From DASPFV01 sp035620975 (GTDB lineage: Bacteria > Acidobacteriota > Vicinamibacteria > Vicinamibacterales > 2-12-FULL-66-21), in the NCBI GenBank assembly GCA_035620975.1, contig DASPFV010000197.1, forward strand, positions 1 through 24,651: a stretch of DNA of 24,651 bases, read 5' to 3'. The position numbers and the translations under genes were made by a program. This document shows positions 1 to 10,535 of the stretch, one piece after another. Within the stretch, counting starts at the first letter, position 1, and each line of letters starts with the position of its first letter. Under the pieces are notes generated by a model. That model was not told where the DNA came from, ran no database searches, and saw only the letters and a program-made list of their open reading frames with translations.

Positions 1-1293
1 GAACTCCGCGTTGCCCTTGGTCTTCGCCATCTTCGAGAGCAGGAGCTCCATGGCCTCGACGGCCGACAGCGGGGTGAGGACCTTGCGCAGGACCCACACG
101 CGGTTCAGGTCCTCGCGCGCGAGGAGCAGTTCTTCCTTGCGGGTGCCGCTCTTCTGGATGTCGATGGCCGGGAACACCCGCCGATCCGCGAGCTTTCGAT
201 CCAGGTGGATCTCGAGGTTGCCCGTGCCCTTGAACTCCTCGAAGATCACCTCGTCCATCCGCGAGCCCGTGTCGATGAGCGCGGTCGCGATGATCGTCAG
301 CGAGCCGCCCCCCTCGATGTTGCGCGCGGCGCCGAAGAAGCGCTTCGGCCGCTGCAGCGCGTTGCTGTCCACGCCGCCCGAGAGCACCTTCCCCGACGGC
401 GGGACGATCGTGTTGTACGCCCGCGCGAGGCGCGTGATCGAGTCGAGCAGGATCACGACGTCCTTCCGGTGCTCCACCAGGCGCTTCGCCTTTTCAATCA
501 CCATCTCCGCCACCTGCACGTGCCGCGTCGCCGGCTCGTCGAAGGTCGAGGAGATGACCTCTCCCTTCACCGACCGCTGCATGTCGGTGACTTCCTCCGG
601 CCGCTCGTCGATGAGCAGCACGATCAAGTACACCTCGGGGTGGTTCGCCGTGATGCTGTTGGCGATGTTCTGCAGCAGCATCGTCTTGCCGGTGCGCGGC
701 GGCGCGACGATGAGGCCGCGCTGGCCCTTGCCGATCGGCACCATGAGATCCATGACCCGGGCCGAGAGGTTGTCGGGGGCGGTCTCGAGCCGGATGCGCT
801 GCTGCGGGTAGAGCGGCGTCAGGTTCTCGAAGAAGATCTTCTCGCGCGTCCGATCTGGCGGCTCGAAGTTGACGGCCTCGACCTTGATGAGCGCGAAGTA
901 GCGCTCCCCTTCCTTCGGCGGCCGGATTTGCCCCGACACCGTGTCGCCGGTGTGCAGGTCGAACTTGCGGATCTGGGACGGGGAGACGTAGATGTCGTCG
1001 GGGCCGGGCAGGTAGTTGTAGTCGGGCGCGCGGAGAAACCCGAAGCCGTCCGGCAGCGTCTCGAGCACGCCTTCCGAGAAGAGCAGGCCGCTCTTCTCCG
1101 CCCGCGATCGCAGGATCTCGAAGATCAGCTCCGGCTTGCGCATCCCGGTGGCGCCCGGCACTTCGAGCTGCTTGGCGATCTTCGTCAGCTCGGTCACGCT
1201 CATGTCCTTGAGCGTGCCCAGTTCCACCACCGGCGGCTCGCTCGTGGCCGCCGCGCCTACGTCCTTGTTGCCGGCCTTGCGATCAGTTTCCAC
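1..1293 (-). CDS. rho: Transcription termination factor Rho (3' end just off the window)
   Basis: Rho is the hexameric RNA-dependent ATPase/helicase that ends factor-dependent transcription. About 431 residues are present and the reading frame is still open at base 1 with G-N-A-E-F, the usual near-terminal Rho sequence, so only a few codons are missing. An N-terminal Rho domain is followed by the RNA-binding cold-shock-like domain (DGFGFLR near residue 82, then the conserved GPDDIYVSPSQIR stretch). The ATPase core has a P-loop PPRTGKT near residues 198-204 and LLIDERPEEVTDM downstream. I chose the GTG at 1293 because the E. coli protein aligns upstream of the internal ATG at 1203; starting at 1203 would give a protein 30 residues shorter. 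The GTG start lies 37 nt inside the 3' end of engB, so translational coupling is likely. The family call is certain; the start is not. Confidence 0.95.
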   Translation of the reverse strand, partial: METDRKAGNKDVGAAATSEPPVVELGTLKDMSVTELTKIAKQLEVPGATGMRKPELIFEILRSRAEKSGLLFSEGVLETLPDGFGFLRAPDYNYLPGPDDIYVSPSQIRKFDLHTGDTVSGQIRPPKEGERYFALIKVEAVNFEPPDRTREKIFFENLTPLYPQQRIRLETAPDNLSARVMDLMVPIGKGQRGLIVAPPRTGKTMLLQNIANSITANHPEVYLIVLLIDERPEEVTDMQRSVKGEVISSTFDEPATRHVQVAEMVIEKAKRLVEHRKDVVILLDSITRLARAYNTIVPPSGKVLSGGVDSNALQRPKRFFGAARNIEGGGSLTIIATALIDTGSRMDEVIFEEFKGTGNLEIHLDRKLADRRVFPAIDIQKSGTRKEELLLAREDLNRVWVLRKVLTPLSAVEAMELLLSKMAKTKGNAEF

Positions 1294-1895
1294 AGGTCAT
1301 CCAATCCTTCGCCGCTCGCCGCCGAGACCGGCAGCGCGGCCGTGCCGAATGTGTCCTCACAGCGCCGGAGGCTGCGCGCGCGCTCCGCGCGCGACAGCTT
1401 GTCGATTTTCGTGGCCACGAGGTGCCACGCCGGGCGCAGCTGGTCGAGCCAGCCGGCGGCGGCCTGATCCGATTCCAGACCGGGGTGCCGGGCGTCCACG
1501 AGCAGGAGCACGGCGTCCGGTCCATTGGCCGACGTCAGGTACGCTTCCGCCACGGCGCGCAGCTCGCCCGCGGCAGCGCGTCCGCCCCGGGCATAGCCGT
1601 ACCCGGGCAGATCGACGAAATGGAGCGTGTGGCGCCCCGGTCCGCCCGGGCCTCCGACGATCGTCACGCGGTACAGGTTCGCCAGCCGCGTCTTGCCGGG
1701 CGCCGCGCTCGTGCGCGCGATCGACCGCCGGCAGAGCGCGTTGATCAGGCTGGACTTGCCCACGTTGGACCTGCCGGCCAGCGCAATCTGCGGTCCCGCA
1801 CCCTTCGCACCACCCGGCACGAGCTCCGACGGCGGTCGCTGCGCGATGTCGGAGCCCGTGAGGCTCGTCACGAACTCGGCGGAGAGGAGCTTCAC
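1257..1895 (-). CDS. engB: Ribosome biogenesis GTPase EngB/YsxC (YihA)
   Basis: A 212-aa TRAFAC-class GTPase needed for assembly of the large ribosomal subunit. The G motifs are in order: G1 GRSNVGKSS (residues 41-49), G2 region around the Thr of PGKTR, G3 DLPGYGYA, G4 TKIDK, and a G5-like SAASGEG near the C-terminus. Length is close to the usual 195-215 residues. The start is a GTG at 1895 that opens M-K-L-L-S-A-E-F. The gene lies between lon and rho on the same strand, matching the widespread tig-clpX-lon-ysxC linkage. Its 3' end overlaps the chosen rho start by 37 nt, so the two genes are probably co-transcribed. Confidence 0.93.
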   Translation of the reverse strand: MKLLSAEFVTSLTGSDIAQRPPSELVPGGAKGAGPQIALAGRSNVGKSSLINALCRRSIARTSAAPGKTRLANLYRVTIVGGPGGPGRHTLHFVDLPGYGYARGGRAAAGELRAVAEAYLTSANGPDAVLLLVDARHPGLESDQAAAGWLDQLRPAWHLVATKIDKLSRAERARSLRRCEDTFGTAALPVSAASGEGLDDLWKLIARPATRT

Positions 1896-1901
1896 AGTGC
1901 C

Positions 1902-1949
1902 GCGGCTCGCGGCTCGCGGCCCGCGGCCCGTTCGGCCGAGCCGCGAGCC
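1902..1949. repeat. Heptad tandem repeat and 13-bp hairpin between lon and engB
   Basis: Four consecutive heptamers, GCGGCTC twice then GCGGCCC twice, run from 1902 to 1929. The stretch GGCTCGCGGCTCG (1904-1916) is the exact reverse complement of 1937-1949, giving a perfect 13-bp stem with a 20-nt loop. It lies in the 70-bp gap between the lon stop and the engB start on the transcribed minus strand. No T-tract follows on the minus strand, so a simple intrinsic terminator is unlikely. An mRNA stabiliser or a mobile short repeat is possible. Confidence 0.7.
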
Positions 1950-1965
1950 CGGGGCGAGCGGCGAG

Positions 1966-4356
<2,391 letters not shown>

Positions 4357-4471
4357 GAGGTGGTGTGATGTCGACGTTTCCAGCGACCCGCGCCCGGCGT
4401 CGGGGCACGACCGTGAGATTGCCGGCCCCTGCCGGCCGCATCGTGCGCGTCCACCCGGCCTGCCGGCCGCT

Positions 4472-4489
4472 GGCAGCTGGAAGCTGAAG

Positions 4490-4492
<3 letters not shown>
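4472..4492. repeat. Degenerate heptads at the clpX stop
   Basis: Three imperfect 7-mers GGCAGCT, GGAAGCT and GAAGCTA follow one another directly, and the last includes the clpX stop codon. On the minus strand they read as AGCTTCC-type units. The rest of the 133-bp lon-clpX gap is GC-rich with several GCCGGC-type inverted repeats; I see no gene or clear promoter in it. Confidence 0.5.
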
Positions 4493-5740
<1,248 letters not shown>

Positions 5741-5752
5741 GGGGGGTGAACC

Positions 5753-5819
5753 TTGAAGCTACCAGCCACCCGCTTCAGGCCGGCCCCGGCCGGGCGCTGG
5801 CGGGACGCTGGGAGCTTCA
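5753..5819. repeat. Inverted repeat in the clpP-clpX gap
   Basis: TGAAGCT (5754-5760) and AGCTTCA (5813-5819) form a 7-bp outer stem that reaches into the clpP stop codon. The interior carries GGCCGG/CCGGCC palindromic stretches and degenerate GAAGCTA, CCAGCCA, CCCGCTT heptads. No T-tract follows on the transcribed strand, so readthrough from clpP to clpX is expected. Confidence 0.4.
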
Positions 5820-6416
5820 CGCCCGCTTACGTATGACATCGTCAATGATACCGTATTCCTTTCCCTGGTCGGGGCTCATGATGTAGTCCCGCTCTGTGTC
5901 ATCCTGGATACGCTTCAGGGGCTGCCCCGTGTGCTGGGCCAGGATCTGGTTCAGCCGCTCGCGGGTCCGCAGCAGCTCCCGCGCGTGGATGTCGATGTCG
6001 GTCGTCTGCCCTCCCAGCCCCTGCACCCACGGCTGGTGGATCAGGATCCGGGAGTTCGGCAGCGAGTACCGTTTCCCCTTGGCCCCCGCCGCCAGCAGGA
6101 CCGCGGCGACCGACGCCGCCTGGCCGATGCAGTAGGTCGCCACGTCGGGTTTGATGAACTGCATCGTGTCGTAGATCGCCATCCCGGCCGTAACCACGCC
6201 GCCGGGGCTGTTGATGTAGAGCAGGATGTCCCGATCCGGGTCCTCCGCCTCCAGGAAGAGCATCTGGGCAATGACGAGGTTTGCGACGTTGTCGTCGATG
6301 GGCGTCCCGATGAAGATGATGCTGTCCTTCAGCAGGCGCGAGAAGATGTCGTAGGCGCGTTCTCCGCGGTTGGTCTGTTCGACCACCATCGGGATGAGCT
6401 GCATGCGTTCGGCCAT
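5817..6416 (-). CDS. clpP: ATP-dependent Clp protease proteolytic subunit ClpP
   Basis: A 199-aa serine peptidase that forms the double-heptamer proteolytic chamber fed by ClpX. The catalytic triad is visible: Ser102 in GQAASVAAVL, His127 in NSRILIHQP and Asp177 in DDTERD, with spacing within one residue of E. coli ClpP. I chose the ATG at 6416 (M-A-E-R-M-Q-L-I-P-M-V-V-E-Q) because this matches the normal ClpP N-terminus. A start at 6551 would add an unrelated 45-residue extension. The ATG at 6404 is a possible alternative. No clear Shine-Dalgarno sequence precedes it. It lies directly upstream of clpX on the same strand. Confidence 0.97.
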   Translation of the reverse strand: MAERMQLIPMVVEQTNRGERAYDIFSRLLKDSIIFIGTPIDDNVANLVIAQMLFLEAEDPDRDILLYINSPGGVVTAGMAIYDTMQFIKPDVATYCIGQAASVAAVLLAAGAKGKRYSLPNSRILIHQPWVQGLGGQTTDIDIHARELLRTRERLNQILAQHTGQPLKRIQDDTERDYIMSPDQGKEYGIIDDVIRKRA

Positions 6417-6521
6417 AGAACCACGATTCGGAATCAAGCGCCGGGCATCGCGTCGGGCTCCGGGTTGTGCGTGGGAATTGTCGATCGACCCGGGGGAGCA
6501 GGCGATGGACTCGATGACGGA

Positions 6522-6527
6522 ATTGTA
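6522..6527 (-). promoter_or_regulatory. Possible -10 box for clpP
   Basis: The minus strand reads TACAAT here, about 105 nt before the clpP start, inside the 170-bp tig-clpP gap. The expected -35 position is GC-rich and does not match the consensus, so this is only a candidate internal promoter for clpP-clpX. Confidence 0.25.
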
Positions 6528-6586
6528 CCACGCCCACCGGTCGCGCCCCACTGTATCGGCCGTCGCGTCTTCGATCCTTACGCGCT

Positions 6587-7897
6587 CTATCCCTCCCGGA
6601 TCACCGTCGCCTTCGAGAGCAGGAAGTCCATCGTCCGCTCGCGGCGCAGTCCTGAGTAAAGCCGTGCAAGCCCGCCTTCCTTCTCGAGGCGCGCCCGAAC
6701 GGCCGCCGGCGTGCGGCCCGTGCGCTCGGCGTAGCGCGCGACCTCCGCCTCGATCTCCTCCTCGCTCACGCCGATGTGCTCGCGCCGCGCGATCTCGTCG
6801 AGCACGAGCGCGCTCCGGACCGACTCGGCCGCGGCTTCCTTCTGGCGCTCGCGGAACTCCTCCCAGTTGATGTTCGTGCGCATCGGATCGATCTGCTGCT
6901 CGATCAGACGCCGGACGAACTCTTCGACGCGTCGATCGATCTCCCGATCGAGGAGCGAGGCCGGCACGTCGAACGTGACGCGCGAGGCGAGCTGCCGGAG
7001 GAGGTCGCTTCGCAGCTCCCGGTCCGCCTCGTGGGTGGCCTCGCCCTCGAGGTCGGCGCGCACGCGCCCGCGCAGCGCGTCGAGCGAGTCGAATTCCCCC
7101 ACGTCCTTCGCGAACTCGTCGTCGAGCTCCGGGACGATGCGCTTGCGGACGGCTTTGACGTGGATGTCGTACTGCACCGTCGTGCCCGCCAGCTCGGCGA
7201 TGGTGTAGCCGGCGGGATAGTGCACGTCGAACTCCTTCGTGCTTCCCGCCTGCAGCCCGAGCAGCTGCTCGTCGAAGCCTGGCGGGTTGGCGGCGGCGCC
7301 GATGTCGACCGTCACGTTCTCGTGGCGGTCGGTCGTCGTCCCGCCCGGGTCGCCGGACTCGTCACCCGGCTGCCCCGGCGCCGTGCGCTTCAGGTCCATG
7401 AGGACCGAATCCCCCTTCTCGACGCCCCGGCCCTCCACGGGCTCGTAGCGCGCGGATCGATCGCGCAGGCGCTGGAGCCCGTCCTGCACGGCTTCGTCGG
7501 AGACCGCCACGGCCCGGCGGCGCAGCATGAGCGAGGCGTAGTCGCCCGGCTCGATGGGCGGCACCGTCTCGAACGTGGCCGTGAACTTGAGCGGCTGCCC
7601 CTCCTCCACCATGACGTCGCGGATGTCGGGTGTGTTGACGGGCTCGACGCCACGCTCGCGCAACGCCTCGTCCACCGCGCGCGGAATCAGGCCATGCGCC
7701 ACGTCGTGCAGGATTTGATCGCGAAACCGCTGCCGGACCAGCTTGGCAGGCACCTTCCCCGGCCGGAACCCGGGGATGCGTGCCGCGCGGCTGTAGTCGC
7801 GGGCCACCTTGTCGATCTCGGCGTCGACGACCGTGCTGGGGATTTCGACCACGAGGTTCTTCGTCGTGTCGCTGATATCGATGAACTCTGTTTTCAT
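6587..7897 (-). CDS. tig: Trigger factor, ribosome-associated chaperone and prolyl isomerase
   Basis: A 436-aa chaperone that binds near the ribosomal exit tunnel and shields nascent chains. The N-terminal ribosome-binding domain carries the signature GFRPGKVP (residues 43-50). A central FKBP-type peptidyl-prolyl isomerase domain follows (about 155-250, from GDSVLMD through the stretch beginning EFDVHYP), with an unusual Asp/Gly/Thr-rich insert (GDESGDPGGTTTDRHE) inside it. The C-terminal domain is helical and charged. Length is typical (about 430-450). The ATG at 7897 opens M-K-T-E-F-I-D-I-S-D. It is the first protein gene of the minus-strand block and precedes clpP, as in many bacteria. Confidence 0.97.
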   Translation of the reverse strand: MKTEFIDISDTTKNLVVEIPSTVVDAEIDKVARDYSRAARIPGFRPGKVPAKLVRQRFRDQILHDVAHGLIPRAVDEALRERGVEPVNTPDIRDVMVEEGQPLKFTATFETVPPIEPGDYASLMLRRRAVAVSDEAVQDGLQRLRDRSARYEPVEGRGVEKGDSVLMDLKRTAPGQPGDESGDPGGTTTDRHENVTVDIGAAANPPGFDEQLLGLQAGSTKEFDVHYPAGYTIAELAGTTVQYDIHVKAVRKRIVPELDDEFAKDVGEFDSLDALRGRVRADLEGEATHEADRELRSDLLRQLASRVTFDVPASLLDREIDRRVEEFVRRLIEQQIDPMRTNINWEEFRERQKEAAAESVRSALVLDEIARREHIGVSEEEIEAEVARYAERTGRTPAAVRARLEKEGGLARLYSGLRRERTMDFLLSKATVIREG

Positions 7898-7960
7898 GAG
7901 GTCGTCCGCCCCGGCGCGGCAGGCGATCCGGCGAGCCGGTCGTTCAGTGAGCCGGCGCCG

Positions 7961-8026
7961 TCCGTGGTGGTCGGTGGCGATGTTTCGTGGTGTCGTTCCG
8001 CGGCGTCCGTCCGTGTCGCTCCGTGG
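7961..8026. repeat. TCCGTGG-like short repeats between tRNA-Leu and tig
   Basis: Variants of TCCGTGG begin at 7961, 7984 (TTCGTGG), 7997 (TCCGCGG), 8010 (TCCGTGT) and 8020, with irregular 10-23-nt spacing. They occupy most of the gap between tRNA-Leu and trigger factor. Their role is unknown; they resemble the other degenerate 7-mers in this window. Confidence 0.4.
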
Positions 8027-8033
8027 CGGGATG

Positions 8034-8117
8034 TGCGAAAGGGGGGAGTCGAACCCCCATAGCCTCTCGGCTACCGGATCCTAAGTCCGGCGCGTCTGCC
8101 AGTTCCGCCACTTTCGC
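8034..8117 (-). tRNA. tRNA-Leu, anticodon UAG
   Basis: The minus strand folds as a class II tRNA of 84 nt. The 7-bp acceptor stem is GCGAAAG/CTTTCGC (8111-8117 with 8035-8041), with discriminator A at 8034. The anticodon stem CCGGA/TCCGG encloses loop CTTAGGA, so the anticodon is TAG. A long variable arm (TAGCCGAGAGGCTA) and a T arm GGGGG-TTCGACT-CCCCC follow. The long variable arm and the anticodon both fit leucine, reading CUN codons. The 3' CCA is not encoded. A weak TAGAGT -10-like hexamer lies at 8135-8140 on the minus strand. Confidence 0.96.
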
Positions 8118-8164
8118 GTCGAATCCGGCCAAGGACTCTAGCGTAACACAGCAGGGAGGCGCGC

Positions 8165-8189
8165 TTTCCCCCGGACGAGGCCGGGGAAA
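8165..8189. repeat. Inverted repeat upstream of tRNA-Leu
   Basis: TTTCCCC(C)GG and CCGGGGAAA pair around a short loop. The rest of the 264-bp gap (8118-8381) between the tRNA and the next plus-strand gene is GC-rich with no gene that I can support. Neither flank has a T-tract in the direction needed for an intrinsic terminator. Confidence 0.4.
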
Positions 8190-8368
8190 AACGGCGCGAA
8201 CGTAGCCGATCAGAACTCGGCCTTTCCGTCCGCGCCACGCGCCGCGGCCCCGGCCGGCGACCGGATTCGCTTGACGCTCGCGCCCTTGCGGCTGCGGGCG
8301 CGCCTCGCGCGAAACCGCACGACCCGTGGCGCGCTTCCTGCACCAGTGACCGCGATGCTTGACAATTC

Positions 8369-8374
8369 AGGAGG
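8369..8374 (+). promoter_or_regulatory. Strong ribosome binding site
   Basis: A perfect AGGAGG lies 7 nt before the ATG at 8382 and fixes the start of the exported protein gene. It stands out because most genes in this window lack a recognisable Shine-Dalgarno sequence. Confidence 0.85.
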
Positions 8375-8381
8375 ACCACTG

Positions 8382-8930
8382 ATGAAACGCCTTTTTGCAG
8401 GGACGTGTCTGGCGGCCGTGTGCGCAGTCGGCCTGGCCGCGCAGTCGCCGGGACAGAGCCCGGCGCAGTCGCCGGCGGCGAAGGATGACAAGGAAGCCAC
8501 CATCACCGGCTGTCTGCGTGCAGGGGACCAGCCGAATTCGTTCGTGCTGGAGAACGTGAAGTGGGATAAGGGCGGCTCGGGCGCCGCAACCGGGACGACG
8601 GGCTCGGCTGCCGGATCGGCGCCGGGTTCGAGCGCCTCGGCCGCGGCCGGACAGAAAGTGCGCCTGATTGGCAGTCCCGCCGGAACGAAGCTCGAAGACC
8701 ACATCGGCCACACCGTGCAGGTGACCGGCAAGCTCGGCCAGATGGGCTCCGCGACCGGAACCTCGGGGGCGGGCACGGGAACGGGCACGGCGGGTACCGG
8801 GACCGGTACGGGTGCTGGCAGCGGAACGGGCACCGCGACTGGCTCGGCGGCGAGGAGCAGCATGGCCGCGCAGCAGTCGCTGAACGTCGACACCGTCAAG
8901 ATGGTCTCGACGACCTGCCAGCAGCAGTAG
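8382..8930 (+). CDS. Small exported protein with Gly/Thr-rich inserts, function unknown
   Basis: An 182-aa protein with a Sec signal peptide (MKRLFAGTCLAAVCAVGLAA, probable cleavage after residue 20). The mature chain has three short conserved-looking blocks: TITGCLRAGD (about 40-49), QKVRLIGSPAGTKLEDHIGHTVQVTGKLG (starting at residue 91) and a C-terminal SLNVDTVKMVSTTC. These are split by two low-complexity inserts (about 64-90 and 122-165) of Gly, Ser, Ala and Thr, including a run of Gly-Thr pairs. The hydrophobic/charged alternation of the blocks suggests an OB-fold-like beta protein split by flexible linkers; this is inference. Cys44 and Cys179 could form a disulfide in the envelope. The gene stands alone, with its own strong ribosome binding site and terminator. 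I do not recognise a named family. Confidence 0.85.
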   Translation: MKRLFAGTCLAAVCAVGLAAQSPGQSPAQSPAAKDDKEATITGCLRAGDQPNSFVLENVKWDKGGSGAATGTTGSAAGSAPGSSASAAAGQKVRLIGSPAGTKLEDHIGHTVQVTGKLGQMGSATGTSGAGTGTGTAGTGTGTGAGSGTGTATGSAARSSMAAQQSLNVDTVKMVSTTCQQQ

Positions 8931-8958
8931 CGCCTGCATTTCGACGGCTGCCACGCGA

Positions 8959-8990
8959 GGACCCGGCCCCGGTCGGGTCCTTCATTTTTT
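8959..8990 (+). terminator. Intrinsic terminator of the exported protein gene
   Basis: GGACCCG (8959-8965) pairs with CGGGTCC (8974-8980) around an 8-nt loop and is followed by TTCATTTTTT. It begins 28 nt after the stop codon. It is the clearest rho-independent terminator in the window and separates this gene from the egtB-like gene. Confidence 0.85.
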
Positions 8991-9072
8991 GTACGGCTGT
9001 GTACGCCCCCGTTCACCTGAAACCAGCTGTGCACCGCCTGCGTCGAACGGGAGAGTGTACGGCTGCGCACGC
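8991..9072 (+). repeat. Two 16-bp direct repeats upstream of the egtB-like gene
   Basis: GTACGGCTGTGTACGC (8991-9006) and GTACGGCTGCGCACGC (9057-9072) differ at two positions and start 66 bp apart in the gap before the egtB-like gene. They could be paired regulator sites. No other part of this gap is recognisable apart from the -10-like hexamer at 9116. Confidence 0.4.
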
Positions 9073-9115
9073 AGCAGCCGTGCCGCGAGGCACCGGCGGG
9101 CCGGGCCTGCCGGTG

Positions 9116-9121
9116 TATAGT
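9116..9121 (+). promoter_or_regulatory. Possible -10 box for the egtB-egtD pair
   Basis: TATAGT lies 27 nt before the GTG start at 9149, which would give a short leader. The -35 position is GC-rich without a consensus match. Similar hexamers (TAGAAT) lie shortly before other starts in this window. Confidence 0.3.
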
Positions 9122-9148
9122 CGCCACAGTCCAGCAGCAGGAGGCTCC

Positions 9149-10495
9149 GTGTCCCCAGCCGGCCTCGAACCGCTCATCCCGGCCCGCACCAGCCTGGTCG
9201 ACTGGTATCTTCGCAATCGCCGCCGGTCCCGGGATATCTTCGATCTGATCGAGACTGCGGCTTACTACAGTCGTCCCATCTCGTTGCGCAACCCCATCGT
9301 GTTCTACGAGGGGCACCTTCCCGCGTTCAGCCTCATCGCGTTCATCAAGCGCGGCCTCGGTCGCCCTGGCGTCGACGAGCGGCTGGAAGAGCTGTTCGCG
9401 CGGGGAATCGACCCCGAGACCGAGGCCTCCGCCGTGCCGCGGAGCGGACGCGCGACTGTCTGGCCTTCCCGCGACGATGTCCTGGCCTTCGGGCGCGCGG
9501 CCGACGCGTTGATCGTGAGCGCGCTGAGAGACGCCGCCCTCGACGGGTCACGGCCGGCGATGCGGCGCGCCGAGGGCATCTACACGGCGCTCGAGCACGA
9601 ACTGATGCACCAGGAGACGCTGCTCTACATGTGGCACCGGCTGCCGCACGGCCACAAGGCGAGGCCCTCGGACCTGACCTACGAGCGGGGCAGTGAGATT
9701 CCGCCCGCCCCGGCCCGCGTGCGGATTCCCGAGGGCGTGGCGACCCTCGGTGCCGATCGCGCGGCGCTGCCGTTCGGCTGGGACAATGAGTTCCAGGAGC
9801 ACCGCGTCGCTGTGCCTGCCTTCGACATGGACGTGTTCAACGTCACGAACGCGGCGTTCATGGCCTTCGTCGAGGATGGCGGGTACGCCCGGCGGGAACT
9901 GTGGTCGGAGGATGGCTGGACATGGCGTGCGCAGGAGCAGGTGGAGCATCCGCTCTTCTGGCGGCCCGGCGCAGGCGGCTGGCTCTGGCACGGCATGTTC
10001 GAGGATGTGCCGCTCCCGCCCGCATGGCCAGTCTACGTGAGCTGGGCCGAAGCGGCGGCGTTCGCCGAGTGGTGCGGGCGCCGCCTGCCCACCGAGGCGG
10101 AATACCACCGCGCCGCCTTCGGCGTCCCGGACGGAAGCGAACGCCGGTACCCGTGGGGCGACGAGGCGCCCGACGCCTCCAGGGGCAACTTCGACTTCCG
10201 CTCGTGGGAGCCCGTACCCGTCGGGGCGCGTCCCGCCGGCGCCAGCGCCTGGGGCGTGCACGATCTCGTCGGCAATGGCTGGGAGTGGACGTCCACCGTG
10301 TTCGGCCCCTTCCCGGGTTTCGAGCCGATGGCGTCGTATCCGGAGTACTCCGCCGACTTCTTCGACGGCCAGCATTACGTGATGAAGGGTGCATCGCCGG
10401 CGACGGCGAAGGAGCTCGTCCGCCGCAGCTTCCGGAACTGGTTCCGGCCGAACTATCCCTACGTGTACGCGACGTTCCGGACGGTCTCGCGCTAG
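9149..10495 (+). CDS. egtB: EgtB-like ergothioneine sulfoxide synthase (non-heme iron enzyme)
   Basis: A 448-aa two-domain enzyme of the EgtB/OvoA/formylglycine-generating-enzyme-like family. In ergothioneine synthesis, EgtB uses Fe(II) and O2 to join the sulfur of cysteine or gamma-glutamylcysteine to hercynine. The N-terminal DinB-like domain carries the expected three iron-ligand histidines: His56 in YEGHLPAF, and His150 and His154 in EHELMHQETLL. The C-terminal FGE-sulfatase-like domain (about 195-448) has PVYVSWAEAAAFAEWCGRRL, RLPTEAEYHRAA and LVGNGWEWT. I chose GTG 9149 because an AGGAG lies just before it; an upstream ATG at 8999 would add 50 unrelated residues. egtD follows 40 bp later. 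No egtA, egtC or C-S lyase gene is visible nearby. The substrate (Cys versus gamma-Glu-Cys) is unknown. The stretch around RNPIVFYEGH resembles OvoA-type N-termini, so a distinct subfamily is possible. Confidence 0.82.
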   Translation: MSPAGLEPLIPARTSLVDWYLRNRRRSRDIFDLIETAAYYSRPISLRNPIVFYEGHLPAFSLIAFIKRGLGRPGVDERLEELFARGIDPETEASAVPRSGRATVWPSRDDVLAFGRAADALIVSALRDAALDGSRPAMRRAEGIYTALEHELMHQETLLYMWHRLPHGHKARPSDLTYERGSEIPPAPARVRIPEGVATLGADRAALPFGWDNEFQEHRVAVPAFDMDVFNVTNAAFMAFVEDGGYARRELWSEDGWTWRAQEQVEHPLFWRPGAGGWLWHGMFEDVPLPPAWPVYVSWAEAAAFAEWCGRRLPTEAEYHRAAFGVPDGSERRYPWGDEAPDASRGNFDFRSWEPVPVGARPAGASAWGVHDLVGNGWEWTSTVFGPFPGFEPMASYPEYSADFFDGQHYVMKGASPATAKELVRRSFRNWFRPNYPYVYATFRTVSR

Positions 10496-10535
10496 CCGGG
10501 CCATATCGCGACGCCACCGGAGAGGAGCTACGCTC

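Noticed and set aside
8165..8189. Intrinsic terminator upstream of tRNA-Leu
   Set aside because: The hairpin is followed by A residues on the plus strand and by GAAAGC-like sequence on the minus strand, so neither direction has a T-tract.
8359..8364. TTGACA as a -35 box
   Set aside because: A matching -10 would fall inside the coding sequence of the gene at 8382, and the ribosome binding site immediately follows it.
9149..10495. Selenoneine synthase (SenA) or ovothiol synthase (OvoA)
   Set aside because: No SenB or SenC gene is nearby and there is no C-terminal methyltransferase domain as in OvoA; the neighbouring egtD favours an EgtB role.
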